NCBI RefSeq assembly: GCF_004965515.1
Contig: NZ_SSHH01000002.1
Coordinates: 1 to 64,000, forward strand
DNA from: Alteraurantiacibacter aquimixticola
GTDB lineage: Bacteria > Pseudomonadota > Alphaproteobacteria > Sphingomonadales > Sphingomonadaceae
Length of the DNA: 64,000 nucleotides
Direction: 5' to 3'
Both the position numbers and the translations under genes were made by a program. Shown here one piece after another: positions 27,227-35,598 of this stretch. Each line of letters starts with the position of its first letter. Within the stretch, counting starts at the first letter, position 1. The notes below the pieces were generated by a model. That model had not been told where the DNA came from and did not search any database. It was given only the letters and a program-made list of their open reading frames with translations.

Positions 27227-28462
27227 ATGCCGGGCTCGGACATCCTCTTCCTGGCACATCGCCTGCCATTCCCGCCCGATCGCGGGGACCGTATCCGTTC
27301 GTGCCATGTACTGCAGGCTCTGGCGCAACTGGCTCCCGTCCACGTCGGCTGCTTCGCCGATAGTGAGGAGGACGCAGCCTATGGTGCTGAGCTCGACAAG
27401 GTGGCGCAGAGCAGCTGTGTTGTCCGAAAATCCAAGCCGCTGCCCATGGCTGGCATCGAAGCCCTTCTTCGCGGGGAGCCAGTCAGCCTTTCCGCCTATC
27501 GCAGCAACGAGCTTTCGCGCTGGGTCGACAGGATGCTTTCCGGCGGCCGCATCGGCGCGATCTACGTTTTCTCCGGCCAGATGGGACAATTCGTGCCCGC
27601 CAGCTGGAAAGGCCGCCTGGTCGTCGACCTGGTCGATGTCGATTCCGCGAAGTTCGAGGAATATGCACGCGATCCTATGCCGTACCGGCGCTGGCTCTTT
27701 CGCCGCGAAGCCCGCCTGCTGTCGCGCGAGGAGGCAAGGCTTGCCGCACGCGCCGACCACACGCTTCTGGTGAGCGAGCCGGAAGCAGAACTCTTCGCCT
27801 CCCGCGCACCCGATGCCCGGAACATCCGCGCCATGGGCAATGGCATCGATACCGTGCGTTTCGCACCCGATTCCGTGGATCCGACGCCCGAGATGAAGGG
27901 GAAGGGGCCGCACCTGCTCTTCACCGGGCAGATGGACTACCCGCCCAATATCACCGCTGTGACCCGCATGGCGCGCGAAATCATGCCGCTGATCCAGTTG
28001 CGATATCCGCAGGCGCAATTCCACATCGTCGGCCGCGCGCCCACGCCCGCCGTGCTCGCACTGGCTCTGCAATCGGGGTGCCATGTGCACGGCGCAGTGC
28101 CCGATATCCGGCCCTGGCTGCGTGCAGCCGACGTGGCCGTCGCCCCACTCACCCTTGCGCGCGGAGTGCAGAACAAGGTGCTGCAGGCGATGGCAATGGC
28201 GAAGCCCGTTGTCGCCAGCCCGCAAGCCGCGACCGGCATCGCGGCGGAGGACGGCAAACAGATTGTCGTTGCGGGAGACAACCGGCAGTTCGCAGTGCGC
28301 ACGATCACCCTTCTCGAAAGACCGGAGCGCGCGAGGGCCATCGGAACCGCCGCCCGCGAATTTGTCGAGTCGCAACAAGGGTGGCCCGCCATGCTGGCCG
28401 AGCTCCCCGGACTGATGGGCTGCGACGGGAAGGGGACGGAGGGATCGCGCAATGCCGCTTGA
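27227..28462 (+). CDS. Glycosyltransferase family 1, XrtA/PEP-CTERM type
   Basis: A 411-residue GT-B glycosyltransferase. The N-terminal FLAHRLPFPPDRGDRIRS motif is typical of the XrtA-associated TIGR03087 group; the C-terminal nucleotide-sugar domain has LLFTGQMDYPPN and VQNKVLQAMAMAKPVVAS. It adds one sugar during repeat-unit assembly. ATG 27227 lies five bases after the FemAB stop with GGGCGG upstream. It is the only glycosyltransferase in the locus, so the other sugars must be added by enzymes encoded elsewhere. Confidence 0.9.
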   Translation: MPGSDILFLAHRLPFPPDRGDRIRSCHVLQALAQLAPVHVGCFADSEEDAAYGAELDKVAQSSCVVRKSKPLPMAGIEALLRGEPVSLSAYRSNELSRWVDRMLSGGRIGAIYVFSGQMGQFVPASWKGRLVVDLVDVDSAKFEEYARDPMPYRRWLFRREARLLSREEARLAARADHTLLVSEPEAELFASRAPDARNIRAMGNGIDTVRFAPDSVDPTPEMKGKGPHLLFTGQMDYPPNITAVTRMAREIMPLIQLRYPQAQFHIVGRAPTPAVLALALQSGCHVHGAVPDIRPWLRAADVAVAPLTLARGVQNKVLQAMAMAKPVVASPQAATGIAAEDGKQIVVAGDNRQFAVRTITLLERPERARAIGTAAREFVESQQGWPAMLAELPGLMGCDGKGTEGSRNAA

Positions 28463-30008
28463 TCTCGCCATGCCGTCCAAAGCCGCGCTGACGGAAAAAC
28501 TGCCCGCACAATGGCGCAAGCCCCTGCTCCACCTGGCGCTCGCCTGCGCCGCCGTCCTGCTCCTATTCGCCCCGGTCTTTGCCGACATGGCGATGCAGTT
28601 CTGGGACAGCTCCAGCTACAATCACATCCTCTTCGTACCGGTTATCATTGCATGGCTGGTCGCCCAGCGCAGCGGCGAGTTGGCCAAGCTCACGCCGAAG
28701 GCATGGTGGCCGGGACTTGTTGCCCTTGCCGGAGCGCTGTTCCTTTGGCTGCTGGGCGATATCGCCGGTATTGCGCTGGCAACGCACCTCGCGGTCGTTG
28801 CCATGCTGCAATCGCTGGTACTGACGATGCTCGGCCCGCGCGTCAGCTGGGCGCTGGCATTCCCGTTCGCCTATGGCTTCTTCCTCATCCCCTTCGGCGA
28901 CGAGCTGGTCCCGACCCTGCAGATGGTCACCGCCGACCTCACCATCGCGCTAACGCAATGGAGCGGCGTGCCTGCGGTGATCGAGGGCGTGTTCATCGAT
29001 ACGCCCGCCGGCCTGTTCGAAGTGGCGGAGGCTTGTTCGGGCGTGAAGTTCCTCATCGCCATGATCGCACTGGGTACGCTCGCCGCGCATGTCTGCTTTG
29101 TCAGCTGGAAGCGCCGCGCGTTGTTCATGCTTGCTGCCATGGCGCTGCCGATCCTTGCCAATGGCGTGCGGGCATGGGGCACGATCTATATCGCGCAGTC
29201 TCAGGGTATCGAATTCGCCGCCGGCTTCGACCACATCTTCTATGGCTGGATCTTCTTCGCGCTGGTCATGGGCCTGCTGCTAGCCTTGAGCTGGCGCTTC
29301 TTCGACCGACCGCGCGACGGGGCCTTTATCGATGCCGAGGCCATTGCCGCTGCCCGTTGGCCCGAGGCTCTGGAGCGCATGGCGATTGCACCGGGGAGGG
29401 CGCTGGTCGGTGTTGCAGCGCTGTGCCTCGTCGCCATTGGCTGGTCGGTACAGGCCCGCAGTGTCGAGGCGGAGCTGCCGCAACAAATCGCGCTGCCCGA
29501 AATTCCCGGATGGCAGCGCGCGCCTTTCACCGAGGGACTGTGGTGGGAACCGCGCGCAGGCGGGGCGGATCACCGGCTGATCGGTTCCTACACCAATGCC
29601 GACGGCGCGCAGGTGGAGATGTTCTACGCGCTCTATTCCGCGCAGGAAGAAGGCCGCGAGGCGGGCGGTTTCGGTGAGGGCGCGCTGATGCCGGGCAGCG
29701 ACTGGCGCTGGCATTCGCCGGGGCCGGACTTCGACGCGGGCTTTTCGCAGCGCCTGCAAGCCCCCGGCCCGGAGCAGCGCGTGACGCTGACGCTCTATCG
29801 CCATCGCAGTCTTGCAACCGGCAGCGTAGCGCGCCTCAAGCTCTCCAATATCCGCGACCGGCTGACCTTCGATGCCGAGCCGACCATGCTGCTGATCCTC
29901 TCCGCGCGTGAGGGCGGGGCGGTCCCGGCGGAGCAGGCGATCCGGGAATTCATCGCTTCCACCGCGCCCACCGGCGAATGGATGGACCGCATCGCGCAAA
30001 AGCCCTAA
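28452..30008 (+). CDS. xrtA: Exosortase A with C-terminal EpsI domain
   Basis: A 518-residue membrane protease/transpeptidase that processes proteins with a PEP-CTERM sorting signal. About eight hydrophobic helices span residues 22-282. The catalytic triad is present: Cys195 in EACSGVK, Arg240 in ANGVRAW and His261 in FDHIFYG. Residues about 320-518 form the extracytoplasmic EpsI (DUF3485) domain (EIPGWQRA, GSYTNADGAQVEMFYALY). It overlaps the glycosyltransferase end by 11 bases. It defines the locus as XrtA type. Confidence 0.95.
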   Translation: MPLDLAMPSKAALTEKLPAQWRKPLLHLALACAAVLLLFAPVFADMAMQFWDSSSYNHILFVPVIIAWLVAQRSGELAKLTPKAWWPGLVALAGALFLWLLGDIAGIALATHLAVVAMLQSLVLTMLGPRVSWALAFPFAYGFFLIPFGDELVPTLQMVTADLTIALTQWSGVPAVIEGVFIDTPAGLFEVAEACSGVKFLIAMIALGTLAAHVCFVSWKRRALFMLAAMALPILANGVRAWGTIYIAQSQGIEFAAGFDHIFYGWIFFALVMGLLLALSWRFFDRPRDGAFIDAEAIAAARWPEALERMAIAPGRALVGVAALCLVAIGWSVQARSVEAELPQQIALPEIPGWQRAPFTEGLWWEPRAGGADHRLIGSYTNADGAQVEMFYALYSAQEEGREAGGFGEGALMPGSDWRWHSPGPDFDAGFSQRLQAPGPEQRVTLTLYRHRSLATGSVARLKLSNIRDRLTFDAEPTMLLILSAREGGAVPAEQAIREFIASTAPTGEWMDRIAQKP

Positions 30009-30018
30009 GCCCACGCGC

Positions 30019-31917
30019 ATGTGCGGGATCGCCGGGATTTTCCATTGCGGAACCATCAAGCCGGTGGACCCGGCGCGTGTGGAGCGGATGTGCGACGCAC
30101 TCGCCCATCGCGGACCCGATGGATCGGGCGTATGGACCGCGCCGGGCGTCGGCCTCGGGCACCGCCGCCTCTCGATCATCGATATCGCCGGATCGCCGCA
30201 GCCGATGCATTCCGCCGATGAGCGGCACGTGATCAGCTTCAATGGCGAGATCTACAATTTCCGCGCCCTGCGCCGCGAACTGGAAGGGCTGGGCGCCGAG
30301 TTCCGCACCGATGGCGATACCGAGGTGATCCTAGCCGCCTATCAGCGCTGGGGAACGGATTGCCTCTCGCGCCTCCACGGCATGTTTGCCTTCGCGATCT
30401 ATGACCGCAAGGACCGCACACTGTTCCTCGCCCGCGACCGATTTGGGGTGAAGCCGCTCTTTATGGCGATGCTGAGCGATGGCAGCATGGCCTTCGCCAG
30501 TGAATTGAAAGGCTTGCTCGCCCATCCGCTGCTGCGGCGTGAGGTCGATCCCAGGGCGATCGAGGATTACATGACCTGGGGCTATGTCCCCGATCATAGC
30601 AGCATCCTGCGCGGCGTCGAGAAGCTGCCCGCGGGCCATTTCCGCCTGCTGAAGCATGATGCCGCGCCTGCCGATCCGCAGCAATATTGGGACATCTCCT
30701 TTGCCGAGAGGCGCAAGGGCAAGCCGCGCGACCTGGAGGCGGAATTGCTCCACCACCTGCGTGAGGCAGTAACTTCGCGGATGGTCTCTGATGTTCCGCT
30801 CGGCGCATTCCTGTCGGGCGGCGTCGACAGCTCCAGCGTGGTGGCGATGATGGCGGAGGCAAGCCGCGATCCGGTGCGCACCTGTTCGATCGGATTCGAC
30901 GTGGCGGCTGTGGACGAGACGTCGCATGCCGCGAAGGTGGCGCAATTGTTCGGCACCGATCATGTCAGCCGGGAGGTCGGCTCCGACCAGTTCGATGCAA
31001 TCGACGATATCGCGGCCATGTTCGACGAACCCTTTGCTGATGCCTCCGCCTTGCCGACTTGGCGCGTATGCCAGCTGGCGCGCGAGAATGTGACGGTTGC
31101 GCTGTCGGGAGACGGCGCGGACGAGGCGATGGCGGGATATCGCCGCCAGGTCTTCCATCATCATGAGGAGCGCGCGCGGCGGCTGCTACCCGCTCAGCTG
31201 CGGGAAAAGGTGATTGGACCGCTCGCGCAAGCATGGCCTAAGGCGGACTGGGCACCGCGACCGCTGCGCGCGAAGTCGACCTTGCAGGCGCTGGCCGGTA
31301 CTGGCCCGCAAGCCTATGCGTTGGCACTCGGCACCGTACCGCCTGCAATTCGCGCGTCGCTCTATGGCGAAGACTTCCGTCGGCAGATCGGTGATTACCG
31401 CGCTGAGCACGCGCTGGAAAAGGTAATGCGAGACGCTCCGGCGCGGTCTGGTCTCGATGCCGCGCAGTATGCCGACCTCAAGTTCTGGCTACCCGGAGAC
31501 ATCCTGACCAAGGTCGATCGAACCAGCATGTCGGTGAGCCTTGAGGCGCGTGAACCCCTGTTAGACCACCGCTTGGTCGAGTTCGCCGCCAGCTTGCCCG
31601 AAGGTCTGCGGGTGAAGGGGAAGCAGGGCAAATGGCTTCTGAAGAAGGCGATGGAGCGGTACCTGCCCGCCGACATTCTCTACCGCTCGAAGCAGGGTTT
31701 CGTGACGCCGATTGCCGAGTGGCTGCGTGGGCCGCTGCAAGGCCAGACCCGCGCCATTGCCGCCAGCAGCGCGCTAGCCCGCACGGGGTGGTTCGATCGC
31801 GCACAACTCTCACGTATTGCCGAGGCGCATATCTCCGGACGGAGCGACCATTCGCGGCTGCTGTGGCAGCTGATCATGCTCGACAAGTCGCTGTCGCGGC
31901 TGGGGATCGCGACCTAG
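30019..31917 (+). CDS. AsnB-like amidotransferase, XrtA/PEP-CTERM system-associated
   Basis: A 632-residue glutamine-dependent amidotransferase. The N-terminal class II glutaminase starts MCGIAGIF, so Cys2 becomes the nucleophile after Met removal, with SFNGEIYN and the GDTEVIL motif following. The synthase domain has the PP-loop FLSGGVDSSS (about residues 264-273). It transfers ammonia to a carboxylate to form an amide; in these loci the target is unknown. I use ATG 30019, ten bases after the xrtA stop. The last four bases overlap the convergent zapE gene. Confidence 0.93.
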   Translation: MCGIAGIFHCGTIKPVDPARVERMCDALAHRGPDGSGVWTAPGVGLGHRRLSIIDIAGSPQPMHSADERHVISFNGEIYNFRALRRELEGLGAEFRTDGDTEVILAAYQRWGTDCLSRLHGMFAFAIYDRKDRTLFLARDRFGVKPLFMAMLSDGSMAFASELKGLLAHPLLRREVDPRAIEDYMTWGYVPDHSSILRGVEKLPAGHFRLLKHDAAPADPQQYWDISFAERRKGKPRDLEAELLHHLREAVTSRMVSDVPLGAFLSGGVDSSSVVAMMAEASRDPVRTCSIGFDVAAVDETSHAAKVAQLFGTDHVSREVGSDQFDAIDDIAAMFDEPFADASALPTWRVCQLARENVTVALSGDGADEAMAGYRRQVFHHHEERARRLLPAQLREKVIGPLAQAWPKADWAPRPLRAKSTLQALAGTGPQAYALALGTVPPAIRASLYGEDFRRQIGDYRAEHALEKVMRDAPARSGLDAAQYADLKFWLPGDILTKVDRTSMSVSLEAREPLLDHRLVEFAASLPEGLRVKGKQGKWLLKKAMERYLPADILYRSKQGFVTPIAEWLRGPLQGQTRAIAASSALARTGWFDRAQLSRIAEAHISGRSDHSRLLWQLIMLDKSLSRLGIAT

Positions 31918-33038
31918 CCCGCCTCGCCATGGCCGAGCGCCATGTATGCGTCGCTTTGCATTTCCTTGAGCCGACTGACCGTGCGCTCGAATTCGAAAGC
32001 GCCATCGCCTGACGGGTAGAGCTGCTCAGGCTCCACCGCAGCCGAAGCGAAGAGCTTCACCCGGTTCTCATACAGCGCATCGATCAGCGTGACGAAGCGC
32101 GCCGCCTCATTGCGCATCTCGCGATCCATCTGCGGGATCCCGACGATGATGACGGTATGGTATTCGCGCGCGATGGCCAGATAGTCGGAGGCACCGCGCG
32201 CCTCCTTGCACAGCCGCTTGAAGCTGAACACGGCGACGCCCTTGAGACTCTTGGGTACGAACAGCGTCCGCCCGCCGCCGAGGTCCAGTTCGGCGGAGGG
32301 GACGTGTTCGGCATCCTCCGGGGCGAAGTCGGTGAGGCGGAAGAACAGCTCGCGCAGCTGTGCCGTAGCCTCATCCCCGATTGGCGCATGCCAGCTGGCC
32401 ATCCCGCCGATGCGGTCGAGCCGGTAATCGGTGGGGCCATTGAGTTCGATCACGTCCAGCCTCCGCTCGATCAAGTCGATGAAAGGCAGGAAGTGCTCGC
32501 GGTTCAGCCCGTCCTTGTACAGATCGCGGGGAGGGCGGTTGCTGGTGGTCACCACCGTCACGCCATGATCGACGATCAGCGCGCGGAACAGGCGTGACAT
32601 GATCATCGCATCGGTGGAGTTGTTGACCACCATCTCGTCGAAAGCGAGGCAGCGCACATCCTCGGCAAGGGCGGCCGCGACGGGGGCGATGGGATCGCCC
32701 GCCTCCTTCTTACGCTCCTCGCGGATGCGTGCGTGGACCTCAAGCATGAAGGCGTGGAAATGCGCGCGGCGCTTGCGGCGGATGTCGAGGCAATCGAAGA
32801 ACAGGTCCATCAGCATGGACTTGCCGCGGCCCACGCCGCCCCACATGTAGATGCCGGTTTCCGCCCTGGGCTTGCGCCTTAACAGCCGGTCGATGAGGCC
32901 CGGATCATCAGCCTGCCGGGAGGCCTCCAGCGTTGCCTGCAGCTCACCCAGACGCCCGGCAGCTGCGCGCTGCTGCGGATCGGGGCGAAGCTCGCCCGAT
33001 TCCAGCAATTCCTCGTATCTGGCAAGAACTCCGGTCAG
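31914..33038 (-). CDS. zapE: Cell division protein ZapE (AFG1-like ATPase)
   Basis: About 374 residues. Walker A is in [14 protein letters not shown] and Walker B in [23 protein letters not shown] is a further signature of the ZapE/AFG1 family. By homology it is a membrane-associated ATPase affecting FtsZ ring stability and handling mitochondrial-type proteins. The start is unusual: there is no ATG or GTG near the natural N-terminus. CTG 33038 (CTGA overlapping the sdhB stop) gives the expected beginning [20 protein letters not shown] 33107, deep inside sdhB, is the alternative. Confidence 0.9.
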   Translation of the reverse strand: MTGVLARYEELLESGELRPDPQQRAAAGRLGELQATLEASRQADDPGLIDRLLRRKPRAETGIYMWGGVGRGKSMLMDLFFDCLDIRRKRRAHFHAFMLEVHARIREERKKEAGDPIAPVAAALAEDVRCLAFDEMVVNNSTDAMIMSRLFRALIVDHGVTVVTTSNRPPRDLYKDGLNREHFLPFIDLIERRLDVIELNGPTDYRLDRIGGMASWHAPIGDEATAQLRELFFRLTDFAPEDAEHVPSAELDLGGGRTLFVPKSLKGVAVFSFKRLCKEARGASDYLAIAREYHTVIIVGIPQMDREMRNEAARFVTLIDALYENRVKLFASAAVEPEQLYPSGDGAFEFERTVSRLKEMQSDAYMALGHGEAG

Positions 33039-33817
33039 ATCTGGCGTTCCGCCTGCATCTTCTTGATTTCGGCGATCGCACGCGCCGGGCTGAGGCCCTT
33101 GGGGCAAACATTGGCGCAGTTCATGATCGTGTGGCAGCGATAGAGGCGGAAGGGATCCTCCAACTCGTCAAGCCGCTCACCCGTCATCTCGTCGCGGCTA
33201 TCGGCCAGCCAGCGATAGGCCTGCAGCAGGATCGCCGGGCCAAGGAACTTGTCCGAATTCCACCAATAGCTTGGGCAGGAGGTCGAGCAACAGGCGCACA
33301 GGATGCACTCATAGAGCCCGTCCAGCTTCTCGCGCTGTTCGGGCGATTGCAGCCGCTCCTTGCCCGAGGGCGTGGTGGAGACCGTCTGCAGCCACGGGCG
33401 GATGCTGGCATATTGGGCGTAGAAGTGCGTGAAATCGGGCACCAGGTCCTTCACCACTTCCATATGCGGCAGCGGGGTGATCTGGATATCGCCCTTCAGG
33501 TCCTCGATCGCGGTGGTGCAGGCGAGGCCGTTCTTGCCGTTGAGGTTCATCGCGCAGGAGCCGCAGATGCCTTCGCGGCAGGAGCGGCGGAAGGTCAGCG
33601 TCGGATCGATCTCGTTCTTGATCTTGATGATCGCGTCGAGGACCATCGGGCCGCAATCGTCCATATCGATCTCGAACGTGTCATAGCGCGGGTTCTCTCC
33701 GCTGTCCGGGTCCCAGCGATAGATGCGGAAGGTCTTCACCCGCGTGGCGCCTTCCGCCTTGTAGAGGTGGCCCTTGCCGTTGATCTTGCTGTTCTTCGGG
33801 AGCGTGAAGGTCGCCAT
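33035..33817 (-). CDS. sdhB: Succinate dehydrogenase iron-sulfur subunit
   Basis: A 260-residue subunit of respiratory complex II. The ligands for all three clusters are present: CREGICGSC plus GLAC (2Fe-2S), [12 protein letters not shown] (4Fe-4S) and [15 protein letters not shown] (3Fe-4S and shared). Length is normal. It carries electrons from the SdhA flavin to ubiquinone. sdhC, sdhD and sdhA are not beside it: 249 non-coding bases and a divergent SDR gene lie upstream. It is coupled to zapE downstream. Confidence 0.97.
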   Translation of the reverse strand: MATFTLPKNSKINGKGHLYKAEGATRVKTFRIYRWDPDSGENPRYDTFEIDMDDCGPMVLDAIIKIKNEIDPTLTFRRSCREGICGSCAMNLNGKNGLACTTAIEDLKGDIQITPLPHMEVVKDLVPDFTHFYAQYASIRPWLQTVSTTPSGKERLQSPEQREKLDGLYECILCACCSTSCPSYWWNSDKFLGPAILLQAYRWLADSRDEMTGERLDELEDPFRLYRCHTIMNCANVCPKGLSPARAIAEIKKMQAERQI

Positions 33818-33922
33818 AATTGCCCACTTTCCTTGATCTGCGCCCTATCTAGCCAATCGTGCCGCAAGGGCAAGGCAGACCTTGGTCCGGCCCGGGGACA
33901 GCGGGCATTAGGCAAGAGGGCA

Positions 33923-33951
33923 TGGAACACATGGAACACTGTCCTGTTCCA
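33923..33951. promoter_or_regulatory. Operator-like triple half-site between sdhB and an SDR gene
   Basis: TGGAACA occurs at 33923 and 33932, and its reverse complement TGTTCCA at 33945, giving a 7-base inverted repeat with a six-base centre plus an extra direct half-site. It lies in the 249-base divergent gap (33818-34066), about 105 bases from the sdhB start and 116 from the SDR start. The spacing does not fit the alphaproteobacterial LexA box. A regulator is not known. Confidence 0.35.
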
Positions 33952-34066
33952 AATACCGCTTCAACCCAAGCGCCTTTCCAGAAGACCGCGCCCGATATGG
34001 CGAAAAGGCCATGTTTCCATCATCGCCAGTCGCCTTAGATTGTCGCCATGCCCATAGGAAAGCGCC

Positions 34067-34795
34067 ATGACCACAGCTGACTGGCCCCGCCGCGCGGCTG
34101 TATTCGGCGCAACCGGCGGGATCGGCGCCGCGCTGTGCCGTGCCTTGGCTGACAGGAATGTGGCGGTTATGGCCGGATCGCGCAGCGGGGAATGTCCGCG
34201 GCACCAATTGATCACCCCGTTTCGCTTCGACCTCTCGGATGAAGACAGCATCCGGACGGCCGCCCGATCGATGGCCGACGAACCGCCCGAGCTAGTGATA
34301 GTCGCCACCGGTCTACTGACATTGGCTGACGGCACCGGGCCGGAGCGCAGTTACAAGGCGCTGGACCCGGCCGCCATGGCCGAGGCCTTTGCCGCGAACG
34401 CCATTGGCCCGGCACTGGTCGCGAAGCACCTCCTCCCGCTGATGCCGCGACAGGACCGCTTCGTGTTCGCTGCGATCTCAGCAAAGGTCGGCTCGATCTC
34501 GGACAACCGCATGGGCGGCTGGCACAGCTACCGCGCCAGCAAGGCCGCGCTCAACATGCTGGTGAAGAACTTCGCCATCGAAATGGCCCGCACCCATGAG
34601 CAGAGCATCGTGGTGGCGCTGCATCCGGGCACGGTGGACACACAACTTTCGCAGCCTTTCCAGTCCAACCTCCCCGAAGGTCAGCTCACCCCCAGGCGCG
34701 AGGCGGCGATGAACCTGTTGCAAGTGCTGCTCCAGCTTCGGCCCGATGACAGCGGCAAGCTGATCGCCTGGGATGGAGCCGAAATCGCGCCCTGA
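34067..34795 (+). CDS. SDR-family oxidoreductase (C-factor-like)
   Basis: A 242-residue short-chain dehydrogenase. The NAD(P)-binding GATGGIGAALCRAL is at residues 14-27, the catalytic Ser lies in FAAISAKVGS and the YxxxK pair in SYRASKAALNM. The pattern (RASKAALNMLVKNFAIE, HPGTVDTQLS) is that of the CsgA/C-factor-like group. The substrate is unknown. It has an AAAGCGCC upstream and is followed, 81 bases later, by a methyltransferase gene. Confidence 0.88.
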   Translation: MTTADWPRRAAVFGATGGIGAALCRALADRNVAVMAGSRSGECPRHQLITPFRFDLSDEDSIRTAARSMADEPPELVIVATGLLTLADGTGPERSYKALDPAAMAEAFAANAIGPALVAKHLLPLMPRQDRFVFAAISAKVGSISDNRMGGWHSYRASKAALNMLVKNFAIEMARTHEQSIVVALHPGTVDTQLSQPFQSNLPEGQLTPRREAAMNLLQVLLQLRPDDSGKLIAWDGAEIAP

Positions 34796-34876
34796 CTGTC
34801 CGACGCAGGCAGAAATTAGCCGTTTGCAATCGCTGCGACTGCGGTAATCTGCCCCGGCAAATGGAGGAGCGGTCGC

Positions 34877-35512
34877 ATGGGTCTGCGCAACTGGTACGAT
34901 GAAACAATCCTGCCCAAAATCGTGGCCGCGGGCTGTTCGTCTCCCGAAGTGAGCGAATTGCGCGCCCACGTAGTACCGCTGGCGCAAGGCAAGGTGTTTG
35001 AGATCGGCTGCGGCGGCGGGTACAATCAGGCGCTCTACAAGAAGGACGCGATCACCCAGTTCGCCGGGATCGACCCCAATGCCAGCCTTCTCGATACCTC
35101 GCGCAAGCGGGCGGAGGCGCAGGGCTGGGAGGCCGATATCCGCCAGGGCGTAGGCGAAGCCATCCCTTTCCCGGACGGGTCATTTGACACAGTTGTCTGC
35201 ACCTACACGCTCTGTTCGGTCGACGATCAGGCAAAGGTGCTGTCCGAATTGCGCCGCATCCTGAAACCGGGCGGCCGGCTGCTCTATCTCGAACATGGCA
35301 AGGCCCCCGATCCCGGGCCGGCGAAATGGCAAAGGCGGATCGAGCCGGTGTGGAAGAAGCTGATGGGCAATTGCCACCTGACGCGCGAGATCGGCGCGGC
35401 CATCCGTCCCGCAGGCTTCGAGGTTGAGCCGATCGGGCAGGAATATTTCGAAAAGGCACCCAAATGGGCCGGGTGGATCGAATGGGGCGTGGCGCGCAAG
35501 GTCGGCGCCTGA
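34877..35512 (+). CDS. Class I SAM-dependent methyltransferase (UbiE/Methyltransf_11 type)
   Basis: A 211-residue small-molecule methyltransferase. SAM motif I is FEIGCGGGYNQAL (about residues 41-53), motif II FDTVVCTYTLCSV and post-motif RILKPGGRLLYLEHG. The domain belongs to the Methyltransf_11 group; the substrate cannot be deduced. GGAGGAG precedes ATG 34877. In the 81-base upstream gap TTGCAA and TAATCT are 15 bases apart, a poor but possible promoter. A shared terminator follows it. Confidence 0.85.
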   Translation: MGLRNWYDETILPKIVAAGCSSPEVSELRAHVVPLAQGKVFEIGCGGGYNQALYKKDAITQFAGIDPNASLLDTSRKRAEAQGWEADIRQGVGEAIPFPDGSFDTVVCTYTLCSVDDQAKVLSELRRILKPGGRLLYLEHGKAPDPGPAKWQRRIEPVWKKLMGNCHLTREIGAAIRPAGFEVEPIGQEYFEKAPKWAGWIEWGVARKVGA

Positions 35513-35543
35513 TCCCGCAAGTCATCTAAGGCGGAAACAAAAC

Positions 35544-35569
35544 GGGCCGGAGCAGCGATGCTCCGGCCC
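35544..35569. terminator. Bidirectional hairpin terminator between a methyltransferase gene and rne
   Basis: A perfect 11-base stem (GGGCCGGAGCA, 35544-35554, with 35559-35569) and a GCGA loop. On the minus strand it is followed by GTTTTGTTT, a good U-tract for ending the rne transcript; on the plus strand GACTTGTTT follows, usable for the methyltransferase gene. Confidence 0.9.
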
Positions 35570-35598
35570 GACTTGTTTCGCTTGGCCTCTCTTACGGC

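Noticed and set aside
33923-33951. LexA (SOS) box
   Set aside because: The alphaproteobacterial box needs GTTC or GAAC pairs seven bases apart; here the spacings are five and eight.
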